This document shows positions 1 to 11,192 of a stretch of DNA of 64,000 bases, one piece after another; the stretch's first letter is position 1, and every line of letters begins with the position of its first letter. The DNA comes from Aphelocoma coerulescens. Lineage: Eukaryota > Chordata > Aves > Passeriformes > Corvidae. Under the pieces are notes generated by a model, which was not told the DNA's origin, did no database searches, and was given only the letters and a program-made list of their open reading frames with translations. The stretch is from contig NW_027183604.1 of the NCBI RefSeq assembly GCF_041296385.1, positions 62,001-126,000 of the forward strand. The letters run 5' to 3'. The position numbers were made by a program, and so were the translations under genes.

Positions 1-36
1 GGGAGCAGGAGCAGGGCTGGGGCTGCTCCCAAAGTT

Positions 37-95
37 GCCCCGCCCCAATGCCAGAGCCGGACATATGCTGAGGGGGGGCTGGATCAGGCTTTATT
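37..95 (-). promoter_or_regulatory. GC box beside CCAAT, and an AATAAA hexamer, in unit 1 (recurs in every unit)
   Basis: The minus strand reads ATTGGGGCGGGGC at 37-49, a perfect GC-box core joined to an inverted CCAAT. It also carries AATAAA at 90-95, preceded by a short unstructured stretch that resembles a vertebrate 3' end. In a tandem array this puts a possible polyadenylation signal about 45 bp before a possible promoter for the next unit on the minus strand. These are motif matches only. No convincing open exon lies between them, so transcription is a hypothesis. Confidence 0.25.
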
Positions 96-359
96 GTCCA
101 GCTGCATGCCAGGAGTGAGCACAAAATCTACCTGCATTCTCTGCAGCATGCCATCCTGGAGCAGAGCCATTGCCAAAGGAAGCCGTCAGCCCGTGCCAAG
201 CCAGTGCCGGAGTGGGATCCTAGCAGCACCTGTGGAAGCCGGGAGAGAGGAGCCCACCTGGAGCAGGTTCGTGCAGGATTAATCATCCCGTGGCTTCCCA
301 CCAGGGTCCTGTTGCTTCCAAAAGGCCCCACAGTGTCACTGTGGCCCCTCGGTTCCACC

Positions 360-905
360 AGGTTCCATAGCGTCACTGTGGTGCCCAGGGTTCCGTCAGC
401 TTCGCCAGCATCCCCACGGTCTGCAGAGCTCCCCGAGCTTCTGTGGTGTCACAGTGGAGGCAGGGTTGCATCAGGTTCCATAGCATCAGCACGGTCTCCA
501 GGGCTCCCAGAGGTTCTGTGGTGTCACAGTGGAGGCAGGGTTGCATCAGGTTCCATAGCATCACCACAGTCTCCAGGGCTCCCTGAGCTTCTGTGGTGTC
601 ACAGTGGAGGCAGGGTTGCATCAGGTTCCATAGCATCAGCACGGTCTCCAGGGCTCCCAGAGGTTCTGTGGTGTCACAGAGGAGGCAGGGTTGCATCAGG
701 TTCCATAGCATCACCACGGTCTCCAGGGCTCCAAGAGCTTCTGTGGTGTCACAGAGGAGGCAGGGTTGCAATCAGGTTCAATAGCATCAGCACGGTCTCC
801 AGGGCTCCCCTGAGCTTCTGTGGTGGTGTCACAGAGGAGCCAGGCTTCCTTGTAGTTCCCCAGCATCACAAAGGCTCTCCTGGGAGCCACGGGTCACAAA
901 GCACC
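360..905 (+). repeat. Minisatellite core of unit 1 with decayed flanking monomers
   Basis: Five 75-bp monomers start at 435, 510, 585, 660 and 735, each opening with gag(c/g)ttctgtggtgtcacag. A clearly related but diverged copy lies just upstream at about 360-434 (gtcactgtgg, cccagggttccgtcag, cacggtctgcagagctccc). Looser copies lie downstream to about 905 (gtcacagaggagccaggctt, then gtcacaaagcaccgtgg). Homogeneous monomers in the centre with decayed copies at the edges is the pattern expected when unequal exchange works on the middle of a minisatellite. Every other unit has the same arrangement. Confidence 0.88.
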
Positions 906-2269
906 GTGGGCTCTGTGCAGCCCCGCTGTGTCACAATGGCCGCTGGCTTCCACGAGCCCCCGCAGTGTCCCAGTGGGCCCCGTGGCTTTAGGAGTGGGTG
1001 GCTGGGAGTTGGTGCCAGCGGCTGGGGGAGCAGCAGCAGGGACTGTGTGTGGACAGTGCCATGGCCACTTGTGTGGCCACTGGTGTCTCTGTGCCAGGCA
1101 CAGCCGTGGTGTGTAACACCGGCTCTGGGTCCTTTGGCTGTGCAGGTGGCAGTCACGGCCTGGAGCAGGGCTGCTCCCGGGGGACAGCCTGGGGCAGGAG
1201 GCTGCTGGAGATTCATTCCCCACACTCCTTGTCATGAGGTGCTCAGAGTGATTGGAAAGGCTGTTGGCAGCAGGCAGTTCTCTGGGTTCAAGCTGTGGAG
1301 CTGTCAGCGGGAATGCAAAGGCCAAGCTGCTGAGCCTTTTGTCCTGGTGCCTTTAGTGTGTGAGCAGTCCCTGGTGCCGTTGTCTTTGGATCCTGAGTGT
1401 GGGAGAGGCAAGGCTTAGGATGGTGCGTAGAGCTGAGAAGGAAAGTGCCGAGAGCAGCATGTGTGCTGCTGCTTTGAGGGGTGCAGTTGAAGTTGTAGGC
1501 AGCAAGAGCTTTCTCAGCTGGCCCTTTTGTGAGCTCTGCTTTTGCCAGATGACTTCCATCTTACCCTCTTACCATCTTAGCCTCTCATTTTTGCATATCC
1601 CAAACCCCCTTCCAAACATCCAGCAGCTGCTTGTAAAGAAGAAGTCCTAGAACAAAAAGCCAGTGCTGCCTTTCATAGCCCCTTTGCTGTCTATGAAGTA
1701 GAGGAAAGAAGCTAGTGAGACGCACTTTCTTTCTCAACTCCATAGAGCGCATCCTTCTCTCAAGGTGGCAGAGTCCTTGGCGGAAGTGAAGCATCTGCAG
1801 CTGCAGTTCAGACTGAGAGATGTGCCAGGACAGGAAACATTTGCTGACCTTCCCTGTTCCCTGTGCAACATGATTCTCGCATCCCAGTCACTTTCACATA
1901 CCTTCGGTATCCCTGAGTCCAAGCAGCTAAAGCTCACAGAGACAGAAGTGTCAGGAAGGAAAACGTTGCAAAAGCACCCCCTTCTCTTATCAGCATATAA
2001 ATTGTGCACAACAGGCTGCGGCACCGAACCTTCCTTCTCAGATAGACATGCCATCACACTTTTCACTCTTGCAGCTCGGTTGAAAAGCTCCAGCAGCTGC
2101 TCCCGCAATAGCAAAAGGTTCTAGAAGTGAAAGCCAGTTTGGGGCTGCACCTTCTCCTTGCCGCATGTAAGCCACACCAAACTCCCTGATGCACTCTGTC
2201 CTCCCCTTCTCAAAGGAGTAGACGGTGGCATCAGGACACACCTGTGTCCCAGCAGCTGGGTGCCCAGCC

Positions 2270-4462
2270 GGGAGCAGGAGCAGGGCTGGGGCTGCTCCCA
2301 AAGTTGCCCCGCCCCAATGCCAGAGCCGGACATATGCTGAGGGGGGGCTGGATCAGGCTTTATTGTCCAGCTGCATGCCAGGAGTGAGCACAAAATCTAC
2401 CTGCATTCTCTGCAGCATGCCATCCTGGAGCAGAGCCATTGCCAAAGGAAGCCGTCAGCCCGTGCCAAGCCAGTGCCGGAGTGGGATCCTAGCAGCACCT
2501 GTGGAAGCCGGGAGAGAGGAGCCCACCTGGAGCAGGTTCGTGCAGGATTAATCATCCCGTGGCTTCCCACCAGGGTCCTGTTGCTTCCAAAAGGCCCCAC
2601 AGTGTCACTGTGGCCCCTCGGTTCCACCAGGTTCCATAGCGTCACTGTGGTGCCCAGGGTTCCGTCAGCTTCGCCAGCATCCCCACGGTCTGCAGAGCTC
2701 CCCGAGCTTCTGTGGTGTCACAGTGGAGGCAGGGTTGCATCAGGTTCCATAGCATCAGCACGGTCTCCAGGGCTCCCAGAGGTTCTGTGGTGTCACAGTG
2801 GAGGCAGGGTTGCATCAGGTTCCATAGCATCACCACAGTCTCCAGGGCTCCCTGAGCTTCTGTGGTGTCACAGTGGAGGCAGGGTTGCATCAGGTTCCAT
2901 AGCATCAGCACGGTCTCCAGGGCTCCCAGAGGTTCTGTGGTGTCACAGAGGAGGCAGGGTTGCATCAGGTTCCATAGCATCAGCACGGTCTCCAGGGCTC
3001 CCCTGAGCTTCTGTGGTGGTGTCACAGAGGAGCCAGGCTTCCTTGTAGTTCCCCAGCATCACAAAGGCTCTCCTGGGAGCCACGGGTCACAAAGCACCGT
3101 GGGCTCTGTGCAGCCCCGCTGTGTCACAATGGCCGCTGGCTTCCACGAGCCCCCGCAGTGTCCCAGTGGGCCCCGTGGCTTTAGGAGTGGGTGGCTGGGA
3201 GTTGGTGCCAGCGGCTGGGGGAGCAGCAGCAGGGACTGTGTGTGGACAGTGCCATGGCCACTTGTGTGGCCACTGGTGTCTCTGTGCCAGGCACAGCCGT
3301 GGTGTGTAACACCGGCTCTGGGTCCTTTGGCTGTGCAGGTGGCAGTCACGGCCTGGAGCAGGGCTGCTCCCGGGGGACAGCCTGGGGCAGGAGGCTGCTG
3401 GAGATTCATTCCCCACACTCCTTGTCATGAGGTGCTCAGAGTGATTGGAAAGGCTGTTGGCAGCAGGCAGTTCTCTGGGTTCAAGCTGTGGAGCTGTCAG
3501 CGGGAATGCAAAGGCCAAGCTGGTGAGCCTTTTGTCCTGGTGCCTTTAGTGTGTGAGCAGTCCCTGGTGCCGTTGTCTTTGGATCCTGAGTGTGGGAGAG
3601 GCAAGGCTTAGGATGGTGCGTAGAGCTGAGAAGGAAAGTGCCGAGAGCAGCGTGTGTGCTGCTGCTTTGAGGGGTGCAGTTGAAGTTGTAGGCAGCAAGA
3701 GCTTTCTCAGCTGGCCCTTTTGTGAGCTCTGCTTTTGCCAGATGACTTCCATCTTACCTTCTTACCATCTTAGCCTCTCATTTTTGCATATCCCAAACCC
3801 CCTTCCAAACATCCAGCAGCTGCTTGTAAAGAAGAAGTCCTAGAACAAAAAGCCAGTGCTGCCTTTCATAGCCCCTTTGCTGTCTATGAAGTAGAGGAAA
3901 GAAGCTAGTGAGACGCACTTTCTTTCTCAACTCCATAGAGCGCATCCTTCTCTCAAGGTGGCAGAGTCCTTGGCGGAAGTGAAGCATCTGCAGCTGCAGT
4001 TCAGACTGAGAGATGTGCCAGGACAGGAAACATTTGCTGACCTTCCCTGTTCCCTGTGCACTATGATTCTCGCATCCCAGTCACTTTCACATACCTTCGG
4101 TATCCCTGAGTCCAAGCAGCTAAAGCTCACAGAGACAGAAGTGTCAGGAAGGAAAACGTTCCAAAAGCACCCCCTTCTCTTATCAGCATATAAATTGTGC
4201 ACAACAGGCTGCGGCACCGAACCTTCCTTCTCAGATAGACATGCCATCACACTTTTCACTCTTGCAGCTCGGTTGAAAAGCTCCAGCAGCTGCTCCCGCA
4301 ATAGCAAAAGGTTCTAGAAGTGAAAGCCAGTTTGGGGCTGCACCTTCTCCTTGCCGCATGTAAGCCACACCAAACTCCCTGATGCACTCTGTCCTCCCCT
4401 TCTCAAAGGAGTAGACGGTGGCATCAGGACACACCTGTGTCCCAGCAGCTGGGTGCCCAGCC
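2270..4462 (+). repeat. Macrosatellite unit 2, 2193 bp
   Basis: Four monomers at 2704-3003. Private to this unit and unit 6 are the words gcactatgattc near 4060 and cttaccttcttacc near 3755 (the latter also in unit 17). It opens the first copy of the 8.92-kb four-unit higher-order block (units 2-5). Confidence 0.95.
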
Positions 4463-6730
4463 GGGAGCAGGAGCAGGGCTGGGGCTGCTCCCAAAGTTGC
4501 CCCGCCCCAATGCCAGAGCCGGACATATGCTGAGGGGGGGCTGGATCAGGCTTTATTGTCCAGCTGCATGCCAGGAGTGAGCACAAAATCTACCTGCATT
4601 CTCTGCAGCATGCCATCCTGGAGCAGAGCCATTGCCAAAGGAAGCCGTCAGCCCGTGCCAAGCCAGTGCCGGAGTGGGATCCTAGCAGCACCTGTGGAAG
4701 CCGGGAGAGAGGAGCCCACCTGGAGCAGGTTCGTGCAGGATTAATCATCCCGTGGCTTCCCACCAGGGTCCTGTTGCTTCCAAAAGGCCCCACAGTGTCA
4801 CTGTGGCCCCTCGGTTCCACCAGGTTCCATAGCGTCACTGTGGTGCCCAGGGTTCCGTCAGCTTCGCCAGCATCCCCACGGTCTGCAGAGCTCCCCGAGC
4901 TTCTGTGGTGTCACAGTGGAGGCAGGGTTGCATCAGGTTCCATAGCATCAGCACGGTCTCCAGGGCTCCCAGAGGTTCTGTGGTGTCACAGTGGAGGCAG
5001 GGTTGCATCAGGTTCCATAGCATCACCACAGTCTCCAGGGCTCCCTGAGCTTCTGTGGTGTCACAGTGGAGGCAGGGTTGCATCAGGTTCCATAGCATCA
5101 GCACGGTCTCCAGGGCTCCCAGAGGTTCTGTGGTGTCACAGAGGAGGCAGGGTTGCATCAGGTTCCATAGCATCACCACGGTCTCCAGGGCTCCAAGAGC
5201 TTCTGTGGTGTCACAGAGGAGGCAGGGTTGCATCAGGTTCAATAGCATCAGCACGGTCTCCAGGGCTCCCCTGAGCTTCTGTGGTGGTGTCACAGAGGAG
5301 CCAGGCTTCCTTGTAGTTCCCCAGCATCACAAAGGCTCTCCTGGGAGCCACGGGTCACAAAGCACCGTGGGCTCTGTGCAGCCCCGCTGTGTCACAATGG
5401 CCGCTGGCTTCCACGAGCCCCCGCAGTGTCCCAGTGGGCCCCGTGGCTTTAGGAGTGGGTGGCTGGGAGTTGGTGCCAGCGGCTGGGGGAGCAGCAGCAG
5501 GGACTGTGTGTGGACAGTGCCATGGCCACTTGTGTGGCCACTGGTGTCTCTGTGCCAGGCACAGCCGTAGTGTGTAACACCGGCTCTGGGTCCTTTGGCT
5601 GTGCAGGTGGCAGTCACGGCCTGGAGCAGGGCTGCTCCCGGGGGACAGCCTGGGGCAGGAGGCTGCTGGAGATTCATTCCCCACACTCCTTGTCATGAGG
5701 TGCTCAGAGTGATTGGAAAGGCTGTTGGCAGCAGGCAGTTCTCTGGGTTCAAGCTGTGGAGCTGTCAGCGGGAATGCAAAGGCCAAGCTGCTGAGCCTTT
5801 TGTCCTGGTGCCTTTAGTGTGTGAGCAGTCCCTGGTGCCGTTGTCTTTGGATCCTGAGTGTGGGAGAGGCAAGGCTTAGGATGGTGCGTAGAGCTGAGAA
5901 GGAAAGTGCCGAGAGCAGCATGTGTGCTGCTGCTTTGAGGGGTGCAGTTGAAGTTGTAGGCAGCAAGAGCTTTCTCAGCTGGCCCTTTTGTGAGCTCTGC
6001 TTTTGCCAGATGACTTCCATCTTACCCTCTTACCATCTTAGCCTCTCATTTTTGCATATCCCAAACCCCCTTCCAAACATCCAGCAGCTGCTTGTAAAGA
6101 AGAAGTCCTAGAACAAAAAGCCAGTGCTGCCTTTCATAGCCCCTTTGCTGTCTATGAAGTAGAGGAAAGAAGCTAGTGAGACGCACTTTCTTTCTCAACT
6201 CCATAGAGCGCATCCTTCTCTCAAGGTGGCAGAGTCCTTGGCGGAAGTGAAGCATCTGCAGCTGCAGTTCAGACTGAGAGATGTGCCAGGACAGGAAACA
6301 TTTGCTGACCTTCCCTGTTCCCTGTGCAACATGATTCTCGCATCCCAGTCACTTTCACATACCTTCGGTATCCCTGAGTCCAAGCAGCTAAAGCTCACAG
6401 AGACAGAAGTGTCAGGAAGGAAAACGTTCCAAAAGCACCCCCTTCTCTTATCAGCATATAAATTGTGCACAACAGGCTGCGGCACCGAACCTTTCTTCTC
6501 AGATAGACATGCCATCACACTTTTCACTCTTGCAGCTCGGTTGAAAAGCTCCAGCAGCTGCTCCCGCAATAGCAAAAGGTTCTAGAAGTGAAAGCCAGTT
6601 TGGGGCTGCACCTTCTCCTTGCCGCATGTAAGCCACACCAAACTCCCTGATGCACTCTGTCCTCCCCTTCTCAAAGGAGTAGACGGTGGCATCAGGACAC
6701 ACCTGTGTCCCAGCAGCTGGGTGCCCAGCC
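4463..6730 (+). repeat. Macrosatellite unit 3, 2268 bp
   Basis: Five monomers at 4897-5271. It shares agccgtagtgtgtaac near 5565 and aacctttcttctc near 6489 only with unit 7, its counterpart in the second higher-order block. Confidence 0.95.
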
Positions 6731-8923
6731 GGGAGCAGGAGCAGGGCTGGGGCTGCTCCCAAAGTTGCCCCGCCCCAATGCCAGAGCCGGACATATGCTG
6801 AGGGGGGGCTGGATCAGGCTTTATTGTCCAGCTGCATGCCAGGAGTGAGCACAAAATCTACCTGCATTCTCTGCAGCATGCCATCCTGGAGCAGAGCCAT
6901 TGCCAAAGGAAGCCGTGAGCCCGTGCCAAGCCAGTGCCGGAGTGGGATCCTAGCAGCACCTGTGGAAGCCGGGAGAGAGGAGCCCACCTGGAGCAGGTTC
7001 GTGCAGGATTAATCATCCCGTGGCTTCCCACCAGGGTCCTGTTGCTTCCAAAAGGCCCCACAGTGTCACTGTGGCCCCTCGGTTCCACCAGGTTCCATAG
7101 CGTCACTGTGGTGCCCAGGGTTCCGTCAGCTTCGCCAGCATCCCCACGGTCTGCAGAGCTCCCCGAGCTTCTGTGGTGTCACAGTGGAGGCAGGGTTGCA
7201 TCAGGTTCCATAGCATCAGCACGGTCTCCAGGGCTCCCAGAGGTTCTGTGGTGTCACAGTGGAGGCAGGGTTGCATCAGGTTCCATAGCATCACCACAGT
7301 CTCCAGGGCTCCCTGAGCTTCTGTGGTGTCACAGTGGAGGCAGGGTTGCATCAGGTTCCATAGCATCAGCACGGTCTCCAGGGCTCCCAGAGGTTCTGTG
7401 GTGTCACAGAGGAGGCAGGGTTGCATCAGGTTCCATAGCATCAGCACGGTCTCCAGGGCTCCCCTGAGCTTCTGTGGTGGTGTCACAGAGGAGCCAGGCT
7501 TCCTTGTAGTTCCCCAGCATCACAAAGGCTCTCCTGGGAGCCACGGGTCACAAAGCACCGTGGGCTCTGTGCAGCCCCGCTGTGTCACAATGGCCGCTGG
7601 CTTCCACGAGCCCCCGCAGTGTCCCAGTGGGCCCCGTAGCTTTAGGAGTGGGTGGCTGGGAGTTGGTGCCAGCGGCTGGGGGAGCAGCAGCAGGGACTGT
7701 GTGTGGACAGTGCCATGGCCACTTGTGTGGCCACTGGTGTCTCTGTGCCAGGCACAGCCGTGGTGTGTAACACCGGCTCTGGGTCCTTTGGCTGTGCAGG
7801 TGGCAGTCACGGCCTGGAGCAGGGCTGCTCCCGGGGGACAGCCTGGGGCAGGAGGCTGCTGGAGATTCATTCCCCACACTCCTTGTCATGAGGTGCTCAG
7901 AGTGATTGGAAAGGCTGTTGGCAGCAGGCAGTTCTCTGGGTTCAAGCTGTGGAGCTGTCAGCGGGAATGCAAAGGCCAAGCTGGTGAGCCTTTTGTCCTG
8001 GTGCCTTTAGTGTGTGAGCAGTCCCTGGTGCCGTTGTCTTTGGATCCTGAGTGTGGGAGAGGCAAGGCTTAGGATGGTGCGTAGAGCTGAGAAGGAAAGT
8101 GCCGAGAGCAGCGTGTGTGCTGCTGCTTTGAGGGGTGCAGTTGAAGTTGTAGGCAGCAAGAGCTTTCTCAGCTGGCCCTTTTGTGAGCTCTGCTTTTGCC
8201 AGATGACTTCCATCTTACCCTCTTACCATCTTAGCCTCTCATTTTTGCATATCCCAAACCCCCTTCCAAACATCCAGCAGCTGCTTGTAAAGAAGAAGTC
8301 CTAGAACAAAAAGCCAGTGCTGCCTTTCATAGCCCCTTTGCTGTCTATGAAGTAGAGGAAAGAAGCTAGTGAGACGCACTTTCTTTCTCAACTCCATAGA
8401 GCGCATCCTTCTCTCAAGGTGGCAGAGTCCTTGGCGGAAGTGAAGCATCTGCAGCTGCAGTTCAGACTGAGAGATGTGCCAGGACAGGAAACATTTGCTG
8501 ACCTTCCCTGTTCCCTGTGCAACATGATTCTCGCATCCCAGTCACTTTCACATACCTTCGGTATCCCTGAGTCCAAGCAGCTAAAGCTCACAGAGACAGA
8601 AGTGTCAGGAAGGAAAACGTTCCAAAAGCACCCCCTTCTCTTATCAGCATATAAATTGTGCACAACAGGCTGCGGCACCGAACCTTCCTTCTCAGATAGA
8701 CATGCCATCACACTTTTCACTCTTGCAGCTCGGTTGAAAAGCTCCAGCAGCTGCTCCCGCAATAGCAAAAGGTTCTAGAAGTGAAAGCCAGTTTGGGGCT
8801 GCACCTTCTCCTTGCCGCATGTAAGCCACACCAAACTCCCTGATGCACTCTGTCCTCCCCTTCTCAAAGGAGTAGACGGTGGCATCAGGACACACCTGTG
8901 TCCCAGCAGCTGGGTGCCCAGCT
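6731..8923 (+). repeat. Macrosatellite unit 4, 2193 bp
   Basis: Four monomers at 7165-7464. It shares ccccgtagctttagg near 7633 only with unit 8. Confidence 0.95.
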
Positions 8924-11192
8924 GGGAGCAGGAGCAGGGCTGGGGCTGCTCCCAAAGTTGCCCCGCCCCAATGCCAGAGCCGGACATATGCTGAGGGGGG
9001 GCTGGATCAGGCTTTATTGTCCAGCTGCATGCCAGGAGTGAGCACAAAATCTACCTGCATTCTCTGCAGCATGCCATCCTGGAGCAGAGCCATTGCCAAA
9101 GGAAGCCGTGAGCCCGTGCCAAGCCAGTGCCGGAGTGGGATCCTAGCAGCACCTGTGGAAGCCGGGAGAGAGGAGCCCACCTGGAGCAGGTTCGTGCAGG
9201 ATTAATCATCCCGTGGCTTCCCACCAGGGTCCTGTTGCTTCCAAAAGGCCCCACAGTGTCACTGTGGCCCCTCGGTTCCACCAGGTTCCATAGCGTCACT
9301 GTGGTGCCCAGGGTTCCGTCAGCTTCGCCAGCATCCCCACGGTCTGCAGAGCTCCCCGAGCTTCTGTGGTGTCACAGTGGAGGCAGGGTTGCATCAGGTT
9401 CCATAGCATCAGCACGGTCTCCAGGGCTCCCAGAGGTTCTGTGGTGTCACAGTGGAGGCAGGGTTGCATCAGGTTCCATAGCATCACCACAGTCTCCAGG
9501 GCTCCCAGAGGTTCTGTGGTGTCACAGTGGAGGCAGGGTTGCATCAGGTTCCATAGCATCAGCACGGTCTCCAGGGCTCCCAGAGGTTCTGTGGTGTCAC
9601 AGAGGAGGCAGGGTTGCATCAGGTTCCATAGCATCACCACGGTCTCCAGGGCTCCAAGAGCTTCTGTGGTGTCACAGAGGAGGCAGGGTTGCATCAGGTT
9701 CAATAGCATCAGCACGGTCTCCAGGGCTCCCCTGAGCTTCTGTGGTGGTGTCACAGAGGAGCCAGGCTTCCTTGTAGTTCCCCAGCATCACAAAGGCTCT
9801 CCTGGGAGCCACGGGTCACAAAGCACCGTGGGCTCTGTGCAGCCCCGCTGTGTCACAATGGCCGCTGGCTTCCACGAGCCCCCGCAGTGTCCCAGTGGGC
9901 CCCGTGGCTTTAGGAGTGGGTGGCTGGGAGTTGGTGCCAGCGGCTGGGGGAGCAGCAGCAGGGACTGTGTGTGGACAGTGCCATGGCCACTTGTGTGGCC
10001 ACTGGTGTCTCTGTGCCAGGCACAGCCGTGGTTGTGTAACACCGGCTCTGGGTCCTTTGGCTGTGCAGGTGGCAGTCACGGCCTGGAGCAGGGCTGCTCC
10101 CGGGGGACAGCCTGGGGCAGGAGGCTGCTGGAGATTCATTCCCCACACTCCTTGTCATGAGGTGCTCAGAGTGATTGGAAAGGCTGTTGGCAGCAGGCAG
10201 TTCTCTGGGTTCAAGCTGTGGAGCTGTCAGCGGGAATGCAAAGGCCAAGCTGCTGAGCCTTTTGTCCTGGTGCCTTTAGTGTGTGAGCAGTCCCTGGTGC
10301 CGTTGTCTTTGGATCCTGAGTGTGGGAGAGGCAAGGCTTAGGATGGTGCGTAGAGCTGAGAAGGAAAGTGCCGAGAGCAGCGTGTGTGCTGCTGCTTTGA
10401 GGGGTGCAGTTGAAGTTGTAGGCAGCAAGAGCTTTCTCAGCTGGCCCTTTTGTGAGCTCTGCTTTTGCCAGATGACTTCCATCTTACCCTCTTACCATCT
10501 TAGCCTCTCATTTTTGCATATCCCAAACCCCCTTCCAAACATCCAGCAGCTGCTTGTAAAGAAGAAGTCCTAGAACAAAAAGCCAGTGCTGCCTTTCATA
10601 GCCCCTTTGCTGTCTATGAAGTAGAGGAAAGAAGCTAGTGAGACGCACTTTCTTTCTCAACTCCATAGAGCGCATCCTTCTCTCAAGGTGGCAGAGTCCT
10701 TGGCGGAAGTGAAGCATCTGCAGCTGCAGTTCAGACTGAGAGATGTGCCAGGACAGGAAACATTTGCTGACCTTCCCTGTTCCCTGTGCAACATGATTCT
10801 CGCATCCCAGTCACTTTCACATACCTTCGGTATCCCTGAGTCCAAGCAGCTAAAGCTCACAGAGACAGAAGTGTCAGGAAGGAAAACGTTCCAAAAGCAC
10901 CCCCTTCTCTTATCAGCATATAAATTGTGCACAACAGGCTGCGGCACCGAACCTTCCTTCTCAGATAGACATGCCATCACACTTTTCACTCTTGCAGCTC
11001 GGTTGAAAAGCTCCAGCAGCTGCTCCCGCAATAGCAAAAGGTTCTAGAAGTGAAAGCCAGTTTGGGGCTGCACCTTCTCCTTGCCGCATGTAAGCCACAC
11101 CAAACTCCCTGATGCACTCTGTCCTCCCCTTCTCAAAGGAGTAGACGGTGGCATCAGGACACACCTGTGTCCCAGCAGCTGGGTGCCCAGCC
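8924..11192 (+). repeat. Macrosatellite unit 5, 2269 bp
   Basis: Five monomers at 9358-9732. The third monomer begins gaggttctg instead of gagcttctg, as in units 9 and 10. One extra t in gtggttgtgtaac near 10032 explains the 2269-bp length and shifts the frames across that point. Confidence 0.95.

Larger units (their letters stand above)
1..2269 (+). repeat. Macrosatellite unit 1, 2269 bp
   Basis: Five-monomer unit; nested minisatellite at 435-810. The fifth monomer carries one extra base (ttgcaatcagg near 769), which makes the unit 2269 bp and fuses two frames into a spurious 404-codon open frame at 204-1418. It has gccgtcagcc near 187, ctgctgagcc near 1330 and gttgcaaaag near 1968. Confidence 0.95.

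Noticed and set aside
435..810. CRISPR-like array
   Set aside because: The 75-bp monomers are contiguous repeats without unique spacers, there are no cas genes, and the sequence is vertebrate.
204..3611. Long plus-strand open frames (177-404 codons) over the minisatellite in every unit, and minus-strand ones of 119-152 codons, as host genes
   Set aside because: They recur on both strands in several frames, are built mainly from the 75-bp monomer, start and stop without splice or promoter context, and change length with monomer number. Similarity between units reflects homogenisation, not selection.
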